Shown: piece by piece, positions 8,940 through 17,097 of the stretch
How positions within the stretch are numbered: the first letter of the stretch is position 1
Layout: every line of letters begins with the position of its first letter
Source of the DNA: Streptomyces scopuliridis RB72
GTDB lineage: Bacteria; Actinomycetota; Actinomycetes; Streptomycetales; Streptomycetaceae
Assembly: GCF_000718095.1 (NCBI RefSeq)
Contig: NZ_JOEI01000019.1
Coordinates: forward strand, 211,120 to 275,119
Direction: 5' to 3'
DNA length: 64,000 nt
Notes under the pieces: model-generated
Seen by the model: the letters and a program-made list of their open reading frames with translations, nothing else
The model's database searches: none
What the model was told of the DNA's origin: nothing
Position numbers and translations under genes: made by a program

Positions 8940-9106
8940 TCAGTCTGCTGCGCGGGGGACCTGGCTCGGTGTGACCCCGGCCTGGTGCGACCTGGCTTGG
9001 TGTGCGGCAACGGCCATGACGATGACGGAGGTCAGGAGGATACCGGCGCCGACGTAGAGCGGCGCGGTGTAGCCGAAGCCCGCGGTGATGGCCAGCCTCA
9101 CGGAAC
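8940..9106 (-). pseudogene. 3' remnant of an MFS transporter gene
   Basis: Reading the minus strand from about 9106 to the TGA at 8940-8942 gives a last transmembrane helix and tail of a major-facilitator transporter: GFGYTAPLYVGAGILLTSV, then a polar end QARSHQAGVTP. Only about 55 residues remain; nothing upstream continues the protein, and the sequence changes character at about 9105 (short GGAACTGC repeats). The whole interval 8729-9170 contains no intact gene, and 8729-8939 shows nothing I recognise. Confidence 0.6.
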
Positions 9107-9170
9107 TGCGGAACTGCGGAACCGTTGCAGGCAGCCTGAGTCGGCAGCGGTCTTCCGGTTCAGCCGTCGC

Positions 9171-9737
9171 TCAGGTGCGATGGGGGCGCCACTTCGGCCC
9201 GACTTCCCGCCATTCGCGGTCCCATTGCGACTCGCGGCGCCTGGCCAGGCGGACATGAACGAGTACGAAGCCGGCCGTGGCCAGGGCCGCCGTTCCCGTG
9301 GCGGCCAGGGTGCCGAAGGCCAGGGCACGCATCTGTAGTCCCCGGTGAGGGCTGTCCCGGATCCTGTCCGTGCCGTCCAGCCAGACGATGGTATGACGGC
9401 CGGCGGGAGTGTTGGGCATCACCCAGGCGAGTCCGCGGCGCCGGCTTCCGTCCGCGGTGCGCCACTCCACCGTAGCCCGCACCTGGTCGGAGCGGCTCAC
9501 TTCGTCCGCAGGCGCAGGCGCCGGCGCTTTCTGCGTGAGAACGGCGGAGACGCTGTACCAGTCCGCGGGGAGGCGGGGGCCCGATGCCGCCACGCTCATG
9601 CCTGTGGCCACACCGGCGAGGGGCGCACCGACCACCAGCAAGAGACCTGAGATGAGCACGGCCCATGCCTCGGCCCGGTCGGTACCGCGCTTGAGAGGGT
9701 TTCGGCGCCAGCGCCAGAACTTCCGGCTGGTCCTCAT
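9171..9737 (-). CDS. Rv1733c-family membrane protein
   Basis: A 188-residue protein starting MRTSRKFWRWRRNPLKR, with an AGGAG ribosome site 8 bp upstream of ATG 9737. Two transmembrane helices (AWAVLISGLLLVVGAPLAG near residues 27-45, and ALAFGTLAATGTAALATAGF near 150-170) flank an extracytoplasmic domain of about 100 residues. This architecture and the basic RRNPLKR N-terminus are those of the Rv1733c family, common in streptomycetes; the mycobacterial namesake belongs to the dormancy regulon. Biochemical function is unknown. It lies about 110 bp downstream of the cupin gene on the same strand, so the two could be cotranscribed. Confidence 0.78.
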   Translation of the reverse strand: MRTSRKFWRWRRNPLKRGTDRAEAWAVLISGLLLVVGAPLAGVATGMSVAASGPRLPADWYSVSAVLTQKAPAPAPADEVSRSDQVRATVEWRTADGSRRRGLAWVMPNTPAGRHTIVWLDGTDRIRDSPHRGLQMRALAFGTLAATGTAALATAGFVLVHVRLARRRESQWDREWREVGPKWRPHRT

Positions 9738-9849
9738 GACCGGACTCCTTCTCGCGGAGACTGACGTGATGTGCCGCGCGTCGTGCGTACGTTCGGCGGC
9801 GGGGGCAGGCAGGCGGGCGGGCGGGCGAAGGGATGCTCTCGCGCAGGCG

Positions 9850-10302
9850 TCAGTGGGCGTGGGAGGGTGCTCCATCCTCGGACGGTCGGATCTGTATGCC
9901 GGGACGGCGTCGGTGGACGGTGAGGTAGGAAAGCCCCTCGGCGTGTGCGGTGATACCGCGGACGCTTCCCCGTGGCAACCAGATCAGGGTGCCCCCGGCG
10001 AGGGGCTCGGTTCCTTCGGCGGTTCCGAGTACGCCGGTGCCGGCGACGACCAGGAGAAGGACATCCAATTCCGTTTCGGCATGGGCCTCGACGCCTTGGT
10101 GGGACGGAAGGTGCACAAGGTTGGCGTCCAGTTGCCTTCCGCCTTCGGCGAGTTTCCACAGGGCGCCGGCCGGAGCGGGGAGGAGAGCGGCCAACTCTCG
10201 GACGTCACACAGCACGCTGGGGGTGGGCTCCGCGATTCGCTCGGCCAGGGGCGGCTCGTCTGCGTCCGCGTCGGATGCCGGCGTCACAGCGTCCCCTCTC
10301 AT
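9850..10302 (-). CDS. Cupin-domain protein
   Basis: A 150-residue single-domain cupin. The core reads VHLPSHQGVEAHAETELDVL (first cupin motif, with His and Glu in metal-ligand positions), then LVVAGTGVLGT, and the second motif GTLIWLPRGSVRGITA. Proteins of this sort are small metal-dependent enzymes or ligand-binding proteins; no reaction can be assigned. It is divergent from a COG2345-type regulator with a 271-bp intergenic region carrying an inverted repeat, suggesting that the regulator controls it. A decayed paralogue lies at 12273-12512, where LDVLLLVI and VVWLPR are still recognisable. Confidence 0.75.
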   Translation of the reverse strand: MRGDAVTPASDADADEPPLAERIAEPTPSVLCDVRELAALLPAPAGALWKLAEGGRQLDANLVHLPSHQGVEAHAETELDVLLLVVAGTGVLGTAEGTEPLAGGTLIWLPRGSVRGITAHAEGLSYLTVHRRRPGIQIRPSEDGAPSHAH

Positions 10303-10325
10303 GCCGTTCAGATTCGCACCATTAT

Positions 10326-10350
10326 TACATGTGCGATTAGTAAAAATGTA
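10326..10350. promoter_or_regulatory. Inverted repeat and promoter between cupin and HTH regulator
   Basis: An unusually AT-rich patch contains the inverted repeat TACAT (10326-10330) and ATGTA (10346-10350), separated by 15 bp. Plus-strand TATAGT at 10349-10354 is a plausible -10 box for the regulator. On the minus strand the same patch would carry the cupin promoter. The arrangement fits an operator shared by the divergent pair. Confidence 0.45.
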
Positions 10351-10573
10351 TAGTGGGGATCGCTGAGCACGCCGCGACCTGGGCGATCATCGTCCAACAG
10401 CCTGCCGACGACAGAGGATTACCATCAGGTCCACAGCGAGTTCTTGACCCTCTCGGCTCGCCCGACGGCGCAACGCCGGGACACACCGGGCGGGACCATC
10501 CGTTCGTCTCGTTCATCCGGTTTTCGTCCGGTTCATCGCCGAACTGCCGCAAGAAAGGTAAGTGGGGACAGAC

Positions 10574-11251
10574 ATGGCTCGTGAGCCCGAGCGCGATCGG
10601 GAAACCCCGCGCCGCCGTGCGTTGCTCGACGCGTTGCGCGATGCCGGCACTCCACTGGGCGTCACCGAGATCGCCGAGCGGGTCGGGATACATCCCAACA
10701 CGGCCCGCTTCCACCTGGACGCACTGGTGACCCAAGGAGCGGTGGAGCGGGAGCGGGAGGAATCCTCCGGACCGGGACGTCCTCGCACCGTCTACGCTCC
10801 CCGCCGCGGGATGGATCGTGGCGGGAAGCGCGGCTACCAGCTGCTGGCACGGATCCTGCTGAGCCAGCTCGCGTCGACAGGACCGGACGCCGGGCCCGCG
10901 GCCATGGAGACGGGCCGTCTTTGGGGGCGGCACCTGATCGACCCGGCCCCACCGTTCCATCAGGTGAGCCACAGTGAAGCGGTGGAGCGGGTCTCCGGAC
11001 TGCTCGCGGAGCTGGGCTTCGACCCGGCCGTCGACGGCGGCGACGGTGAGACACCCCCCAGCATCCGTCTGCGCCACTGCCCGTTCCTGGAGCTCGCCGA
11101 GGAATTCCAGGAGATCCTGTGCCCACTCCACCTGGGCATGCTGCAAGGCGCGTTGGCGGAGCTACGCGCCCCCGTCGCCGCCACCCGGCTCGAACCGTTC
11201 GCCCAACCCGAGGTCTGCCTGGCCCACTTGACCTCCGTTCCTGTCGCTTAG
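10574..11251 (+). CDS. Helix-turn-helix transcriptional regulator (COG2345/ArsR-like)
   Basis: About 225 residues. The N-terminal winged helix reads TPLGVTEIAERVGIHPNTAR FHLDALVTQGAVERE and ends with the wing GPGRPRTVY. The C-terminal domain contains RLRHCPFLELAEEF and ILCPLHLGML, a conserved His/Cys cluster of the COG2345 family. In SufR-type members of this superfamily such cysteines hold an iron-sulfur cluster, so a redox or Fe-S sensor is possible but unproven here. ATG 10574 is preferred; GTG 10562 is an in-frame alternative 12 bp upstream. The gene is divergent from the cupin gene and is probably its regulator. Confidence 0.78.
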   Translation: MAREPERDRETPRRRALLDALRDAGTPLGVTEIAERVGIHPNTARFHLDALVTQGAVEREREESSGPGRPRTVYAPRRGMDRGGKRGYQLLARILLSQLASTGPDAGPAAMETGRLWGRHLIDPAPPFHQVSHSEAVERVSGLLAELGFDPAVDGGDGETPPSIRLRHCPFLELAEEFQEILCPLHLGMLQGALAELRAPVAATRLEPFAQPEVCLAHLTSVPVA

Positions 11252-11262
11252 GTCCTGTCCGG
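11249..11262. repeat. Single copy of a TAGGTCCTGTCCGG insertion-end-like motif
   Basis: TAGGTCCTGTCCGG overlaps the stop codon of the HTH regulator. The same 14 bases form each arm of the perfect palindrome at 27855-27884. The short gap to the convergent arsC-like gene (11252-11327) also holds a matching CCGGACAG at about 11313. Either a loose terminator or one end of a lost mobile element; the repetition elsewhere favours the latter. Confidence 0.35.
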
Positions 11263-11327
11263 TCGATCGGGGGTGGCACCGCTGATCATGGTCGTACTCC
11301 TCACCGCCGGACAGTGCGCCGGAGCTG

Positions 11328-11708
11328 TCAGGCGGGGTCTGACTCCGGCGTCGGCGACAGGACGGAGCGGATGGCCGCGTCGGTCCGGGCGACCACGGCG
11401 GTGCCGTCGTCGGCGGTGATGATCGGCCGTTGGATCAGTGACGGGTGCTCGGCCAGGGCGGTGATCCACCGCGTGCGGTCGGAGGCCTCACGGCTCCACG
11501 TGTGAAGGCCGAGATCCGTCGCGGCGATCTCGCCGGTACGGGCGATGTCCCACGGTTCCAGCCCGAGCCGGGTGAGGAGCTCTTCCAGTTCCGCGACGGT
11601 GGGCGGGTCCTGGAGGTAGCGCCGCACCGTGTACTCGGCGCCCTCCGCGTCCAGCACGGACAGTGCCGACGTGCACTTCGAGCAGGCGGGGTTGATCCAG
11701 ATTTCCAC
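11328..11708 (-). CDS. ArsC/Spx-family thioredoxin-fold protein
   Basis: A 126-residue protein beginning VEIWINPACSKCTSALSVL, with two cysteines in PACSKC. It then has the helical insert typical of the ArsC/Spx/YffB group (TVAELEELLTRLGLEPWDIA) and the conserved end HPSLIQRPIITADDGTAVV. Glutaredoxin-linked arsenate reductases reduce arsenate to arsenite through the first cysteine; Spx members are regulators. The RPII motif and length fit the reductase side, but arsenate activity is not certain. GTG 11708 is chosen because AAGGA lies 8 bp upstream, although the frame remains open further. The remains of folE stop 29 bp upstream on the same strand, so the two were once one operon. Confidence 0.75.
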   Translation of the reverse strand: MEIWINPACSKCTSALSVLDAEGAEYTVRRYLQDPPTVAELEELLTRLGLEPWDIARTGEIAATDLGLHTWSREASDRTRWITALAEHPSLIQRPIITADDGTAVVARTDAAIRSVLSPTPESDPA

Positions 11709-11737
11709 GGGGCCGGTCCTTGGGGTCGCGGTGACGG

Positions 11738-12136
11738 TCAGTGGCTGACGCCGCCCAGGGCGAGGAACTCCGCCCGGGAGCCGAGGTCGTGGCGCAGCCG
11801 TCCGACCAGGGTAGAGGTGATGGTGGAGGAGCCGCCGGCCTGGACGCCGCGCAGGGTCATGCGGGTGTGTTCGACCTCGATGATGACACCGACACCCTTG
11901 GGGTCGAGTTGGGATCACAGCCAGTCGGCGATCCGTTTGGTCAGGCGTTCCCGGACGTGCGGGCGGCATCGGACCGGAATGGCGCGGGCCAGGACGAGTT
12001 CGGCGTGGGCGCGGACCATCCGCCCGGGGGCGCCCTGCATGCTCTCGCTGTCCGTGGAGGCGCCGAGGGCATTGAGGAAGTCGCGTGCGGCGTCCTCGGC
12101 GGCGGCGAGGTCGATGCCGGCGGTCTCGTGAACCAC
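11738..12136 (-). pseudogene. folE: folE (GTP cyclohydrolase I) pseudogene with internal deletion and stop
   Basis: The first part reads DLAAAEDAARDFLNALG and RMVRAHAELVLARAIPV, matching the N-terminal helices of GTP cyclohydrolase I. The text then jumps straight to VRERLTKRIADWL, part of the C-terminal half. About 80 residues are missing, including the zinc/catalytic CEHH region. An in-frame TGA follows IADWL, after which the same frame continues with GVGVIIEVEHTRMTLRGVQ and ends SRAEFLAL before TGA at 11738-11740. The remaining product cannot be active. In intact form it would make dihydroneopterin triphosphate for folate. Confidence 0.8.
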
Positions 12137-12272
12137 GTGCAGGGGCGTGGGGGCGGGAGTCGGCCGGGCCGGTGGCTGCCGCCGGTGCGAACGGGTGTCC
12201 GTACGGTCCGGCCGGCAGAGCGCCGATCGGGTGCCGAAGCCGACGGAGACGTCGGTGTGCAGGCGGTCGCCG

Positions 12273-12512
12273 TTATTGACGCCGTTGATACACGGTGAGG
12301 CAGACCAGCCCGTCAGGTCCGGCCGTCAGAGCCCGCGGCGCGACGCGGGGCAGCCACACCACCGACCGGGCCCCCATCGGCCGGCGGCTCGCACCAGTGC
12401 CGAGCCACCCGGTTCCCTCGATCACGAGCAACAGGACATCAAGGTCCGAAGGGTCCATCGCATCGGTCCGCAGCGGCGAAGTCTCCCGGAAGCCGGCGAT
12501 ATCATCCGGGTC
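12273..12512 (-). pseudogene. Remnant of a second cupin gene
   Basis: The translation LDVLLLVIEGTGWLGTG, then VVWLPRVAPRALTAGPDGL and CLTVYQRR, is clearly homologous to the C-terminal two thirds of the cupin at 9850-10302 (LDVLLLVVAGTGVLGT, LIWLPRGSVRGITA, LTVHRRR). The N-terminal domain with the first metal motif is missing or unrecognisable, and the 5' side runs into the end of the aldo/keto reductase gene. Probably a 5'-truncated copy. Confidence 0.55.
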
Positions 12513-12555
12513 CGCCGCACACGCCGCTGCGGCCGCCGAGGTTGATGCCCGATGG

Positions 12556-13818
<1,263 letters not shown>

Positions 13819-14066
13819 TCACCTTCGTACGTAGGTTTTGCGGTTATGCCTGGTGTGAAGACGCAGATGCCGAATGGGCGTGGCCCCTTTGAGGCGGGAT
13901 GCCAGTTGGCACAGCCGTGGCCGACGCTTCGTAGACGACGCGGGCGTGCGCAGCCGAGGTGACATCACCCGGCCGGGCGGTCTCGGTATTCGTCGTACGG
14001 TCCTTCGCCTCGTCGCCGCACGGGTGTAGGGCCCGGCTGGGTAACCATCACTGAACCTCAGATGCC

Positions 14067-14111
14067 GTGTCGTCCGTGTCGTCCGTGTCGTCCGTGTCGT
14101 CCGTGTCCCCC
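14067..14111. repeat. 9-bp minisatellite, about five copies
   Basis: GTGTCGTCC is repeated four times exactly (14067-14102) and followed by a variant GTGTCCCCC. It is non-coding, between the divergent aldo/keto reductase and regulator genes. Likely replication slippage. Confidence 0.75.
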
Positions 14112-14147
14112 GGTGCAGACCATGCAACCGGCCGCCGGGAGCGTGAA

Positions 14148-14184
14148 GAAGTCACTGCTGGAACGTGTACTGACAGCCCACCCC
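14148..14184. promoter_or_regulatory. Conserved upstream element of XRE/MmyB regulators, copy 1
   Basis: GAAGTCACTGCTG at 14148-14160, then GTGTACTGACAGC at 14165-14177. The same two blocks with the same spacing occur upstream of the paralogous regulator at 17098 (17030-17059). In both cases the CTGACA within the second block ends exactly 28 bp before a TAGsyT -10 box. The conserved geometry argues for an operator or activator site used by both genes. Confidence 0.6.
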
Positions 14185-14215
14185 ACGTCCCTGGAATCCC
14201 GCCTAGCTTTGAGTG

Positions 14216-15109
14216 GTGGACAACCGTGACGAGGCCAAGGCCTTCCTCAGCTCGCGCCGGGCCAGGGTCACCCCTGAGCAGGCCGGCCTGCAGCACTACA
14301 GCCGCAACCGGCGGGTGCCCGGACTGCGCCGCAACGAGGTCGCCGACCTGGCCGGGATCAGCGTCGAGTACTACGCCCAACTCGAACGGGGCAACCTCAG
14401 CGGCGTCTCCGGCAGCGTCCTCGACGCCCTCGCCCGAGCACTGCGGCTCGACGAGGCCGAACGGGCACACCTGGCTGACCTCGCCCGCGCAGCCGGCCCC
14501 GCACCCCGTGCCCGTCGCAAGCCCTCCACGCAGCAGGTCCGGCCCGGCGTGGCGCGCATCCTTGAGCTGATGACCGAGGTGCCGGCCTTCGTGAACAACG
14601 CGCGCCTCGACGTCCTCGCCGCGAACCCCCTCGCCCAAGCGCTGTACGCACCGTTCTTCGCAGACCCCGCCCGCCCGGCCAACCACGCCCGGTTCGCTTT
14701 CCTCGACCCTCGTGCCCGCGACTTCTGGCTCGACTGGGAACAGGTCGCCAACGACACCGTGGCCGTGCTGCGGACCGAAGCCGGCCGCGACCCGTACGAC
14801 AGGGCGATGACCGACCTCATCGGGGAACTGTCGACCCGCAGCGACGAGTTCCGTGTCCGTTGGGCCGCGCACGACGTGCGCCTGCACCGCACCGGACTCA
14901 AACACTTCCATCACCCTGTTGTCGGTGACCTGCACCTGAACTTCGAGACCATGGAACTGTGCGCCGACCCCGGTCTGACCTTGACCGCCCTGAGCGCCGA
15001 AGCCGGGTCGTCCCACGACGACGCCCTTCGGGTCCTCGCCAGTTGGGTCGCCACCCACCAGCCCACCGACGCTCTGGCCGAGCCGCGTGCGGACCGCAGG
15101 CGCCGCTGA
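14216..15109 (+). CDS. XRE-family regulator with MmyB-like ligand-binding domain (paralogue 1)
   Basis: A 297-residue regulator. The N-terminal helix-turn-helix reads RRVPGLRRNEVADLAGISVE YYAQLERG (residues about 30-57). The rest, from about residue 105, is the MmyB-like domain (VPAFVNNARLDVLAANPLAQ, then HDVRLHRTGLKHFHHPVVGD). MmyB-like domains bind small hydrophobic ligands in the characterised cases. A TAGCTT -10 box (14204-14209) lies six bases before GTG 14216, and the paralogue at 17098 has the same geometry. I therefore infer a leaderless transcript starting at 14216; GTG 14213 is one codon earlier. It is divergent from the exported aldo/keto reductase, its probable target. Confidence 0.82.
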   Translation: MDNRDEAKAFLSSRRARVTPEQAGLQHYSRNRRVPGLRRNEVADLAGISVEYYAQLERGNLSGVSGSVLDALARALRLDEAERAHLADLARAAGPAPRARRKPSTQQVRPGVARILELMTEVPAFVNNARLDVLAANPLAQALYAPFFADPARPANHARFAFLDPRARDFWLDWEQVANDTVAVLRTEAGRDPYDRAMTDLIGELSTRSDEFRVRWAAHDVRLHRTGLKHFHHPVVGDLHLNFETMELCADPGLTLTALSAEAGSSHDDALRVLASWVATHQPTDALAEPRADRRRR

Positions 15110-15255
15110 CGTCCGGACTGTCCTGTCGGAAATCTGACGGTGCTTCCGCGCGCTGGTTTCTGGTCATTGCGCGGACGCGTTCCCGCAGAGGGCCTCGATC
15201 GTGTCGGCTTGCGACAGCGTCGGCAGATGTGTGGGAAGACGAGAAGGTTGATCCC

Positions 15256-16214
15256 AACCCATGGCTCGGCGCCTGAGAAGTACTCGTGGTTCCCGGTGAC
15301 GAAGTACGTACCGTGTCGAGCCCGCAGCCCGGCGAGCGGCTCGACGGCCGGGCTGAGGTCTTCGACACTGCCGTCGACCAGGTCACCGACGACGGCGATC
15401 AGGTCGGGCTGGGTCGCGTTGATGGTGTCGACGACCCGCTGGGCGAAACCGCGGCCCGGAATCGGGCCCAGGTGGATGTCGCTACCACAGCGATCCGGAA
15501 CCCGTGTGCGCTACGAGGCAGTTTGGCCAGCGGGATGGTGAGGCGTTTCACCTGGGGACCGCGCAGCACACTGGCGGTCCCGTAGCCGACGGTGCCGACG
15601 GCAACGGCCGTTGCCGTACCGCCCACGACGCGCGAGACGAAGAGGCGGCGGGACAGGCCCGACGGGCCGGGTAGCGAAGGCGCGGACGCCGGTGCACGCC
15701 GGTGCTCGGCCACCGCGACGGGCTCCGGCGTGTCCCCCGCGGTACCGGACCCGCCGTGCGCTACCGCCAGGGACCGACGCGGGCCGACGGCGGCGAGTTC
15801 CTCGCCCCGCTGTGCCCCGGACTCACCGGGCCGTCCCGCCACAGGGGGCCGTATGGACCGGCGCGCCCGCTCCTTCGCAGCTGCTCCAGCGTCCCGTCGT
15901 GCGAGCCACCGTCGCAGCAAAGGCCGGACTGCCTCGCCCGCCAGCAGCGTGAGCAGCAAGTACAGGAATACAACCATCCACAGATATCCGGGCCAGGCCA
16001 GGATCTGTTCGAGAAGGAAGGGGACCCAGGGTCTCTCGGCCACCAGCGTGCCGCCCGTCAGCAGAGGCCCGGCCACGAAAACGACGCTCCCGGCACGCCG
16101 CTGGAGCGAGCCCCGGGGCATCGTGTCGCGCACCAGGCGACGCCACGCGTACCAGTGGAGCGCACCGAACGCCGCCAGCACGACGAGTCTGACGAGCATC
16201 AAGACGAAAATCAC
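15256..16214 (-). pseudogene. Metallophosphoesterase pseudogene (frameshift and truncation)
   Basis: The intact first part (16214 to about 15485) encodes four membrane helices, a proline/arginine-rich linker and the start of the phosphoesterase domain. At GFRIAVV the frame breaks. One missing base turns the expected SDIHLGPIPG into TSTWARFRA. Read in the next frame the domain continues: SDIHLGPIPGRGFAQRVVD, LIAVVGDLVDGSVEDL, and TYFVTGNHEYFSGAEPW. These are the metal-binding D-x-H, GDLVD and GNHEYF motifs. Homology ends near 15256, so the C-terminal third with the last histidines is gone. 15110-15255 shows no gene. Confidence 0.75.
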
Positions 16215-16481
16215 GGCCGAGCAGGCCCTTTCCTGGAGACGTCCTCGGGACGATGAGTCCCACTACGGCCTGATAACAGCCGTGTCCCATGGGCCACGAC
16301 GCAGTGCGCGCCCAGCCCGCAGAACCCCGCATCCGAGCGGGGCACAGCGTCGTACGTAGCTTGGCACTGGACACACGCCGCGTGGGAGGGAGAGTTCTCT
16401 ACCTGGTTGCTCGGTTCGCGATGACGGCATCACGGCCGATGGACCCGCATGAGCGGCCGTGGCGCGTGGACAAGTGGAGCG

Positions 16482-16997
16482 TCACCCGGCCTCGATCCGC
16501 ATGTCTACGTTCGCGGGAAGGTCTTCGAAGACGCTCACGTCAGATGTGATCTCGCCCATCTTCGTGAGGGTCGGGACTGAGCTGGTCGGCTCGTAGATGA
16601 TGGTCACGCTGTCACGTGGATTGTAGTAAACAATGTCACCGGGCTGGACATCGGTATAGAAAGGCCCCGTCTCGGTCAGCGGGTCGGACAGCTCGGAGAT
16701 GTACTCGATATCCAGGTTCCGGAACCACGGCAAAGTGACCGGCAGCATTTCCTCGAAATCCCGGGCGGCATCACTGTTATTGAGCCTGGCCCTGATGGTG
16801 CGGTCTCCGACCGTGAACGTGATGGGCGTGCCCTCGTTCACCGACGCGTCAGCGCCTGCGGACGAGCGGGACCCGGGCGAGGAGACCTCGGTGGTCGCTG
16901 AGGGTGATCCGGTGGAGTCGGCGACTGTGTTGGAGGAGCACGCGGCGAGGGCGACCGCAGTCGCCGCCCCGGTCACGGAGGCGAGAGCTTTCTTCAT
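16482..16997 (-). CDS. Lipoprotein with cyclophilin-like fold domain
   Basis: A 171-residue protein: signal MKKALASVTGAATAVALAAC with lipobox Cys20, a Ser/Thr-rich linker to about residue 58, then a domain containing TPITFTVGDRTIRARLNNSD, ARDFEEMLPVTLPW and GDIVYYNPRDSVTIIYEP. This pattern is the cyclophilin-like fold family found in bacterial lipoproteins and small cytoplasmic proteins (no proline isomerase active site is evident). It is transcribed divergently from the XRE/MmyB paralogue 2; only 100 bp separate the starts, and that gap contains the conserved regulator element. The regulator is therefore its probable controller. Function unknown. Confidence 0.75.
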   Translation of the reverse strand: MKKALASVTGAATAVALAACSSNTVADSTGSPSATTEVSSPGSRSSAGADASVNEGTPITFTVGDRTIRARLNNSDAARDFEEMLPVTLPWFRNLDIEYISELSDPLTETGPFYTDVQPGDIVYYNPRDSVTIIYEPTSSVPTLTKMGEITSDVSVFEDLPANVDMRIEAG

Positions 16998-17029
16998 GGT
17001 CCCAGTCGATCTCAGGCCGGCTCGGCGAG

Positions 17030-17067
17030 GAAGTCACTGCTGAGAGGTGTACTGACAGCACACCTCT
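17030..17067. promoter_or_regulatory. Conserved upstream element of XRE/MmyB regulators, copy 2, with perfect palindrome
   Basis: GAAGTCACTGCTG (17030-17042) is followed by AGAGGTGT (17043-17050), ACTGACAGC spacer, and ACACCTCT (17060-17067). The arms form a perfect 8-bp inverted repeat centred between the divergent cyclophilin-like lipoprotein and regulator genes. Copy 1 at 14148-14184 keeps the first block and the spacer core, but only part of the symmetry. Confidence 0.65.
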
Positions 17068-17097
17068 GCGCGGACCGGCTTCTTCTAGGCTGAAGGC

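Noticed and set aside
8901..9338. A 145-codon plus-strand frame
   Set aside because: It crosses the MFS remnant and the Rv1733c-type gene end; composition is arbitrary and no start site is supported.
14067..14111. Possible CRISPR-like array
   Set aside because: The units are 9 bp, contiguous and without spacers; a minisatellite.
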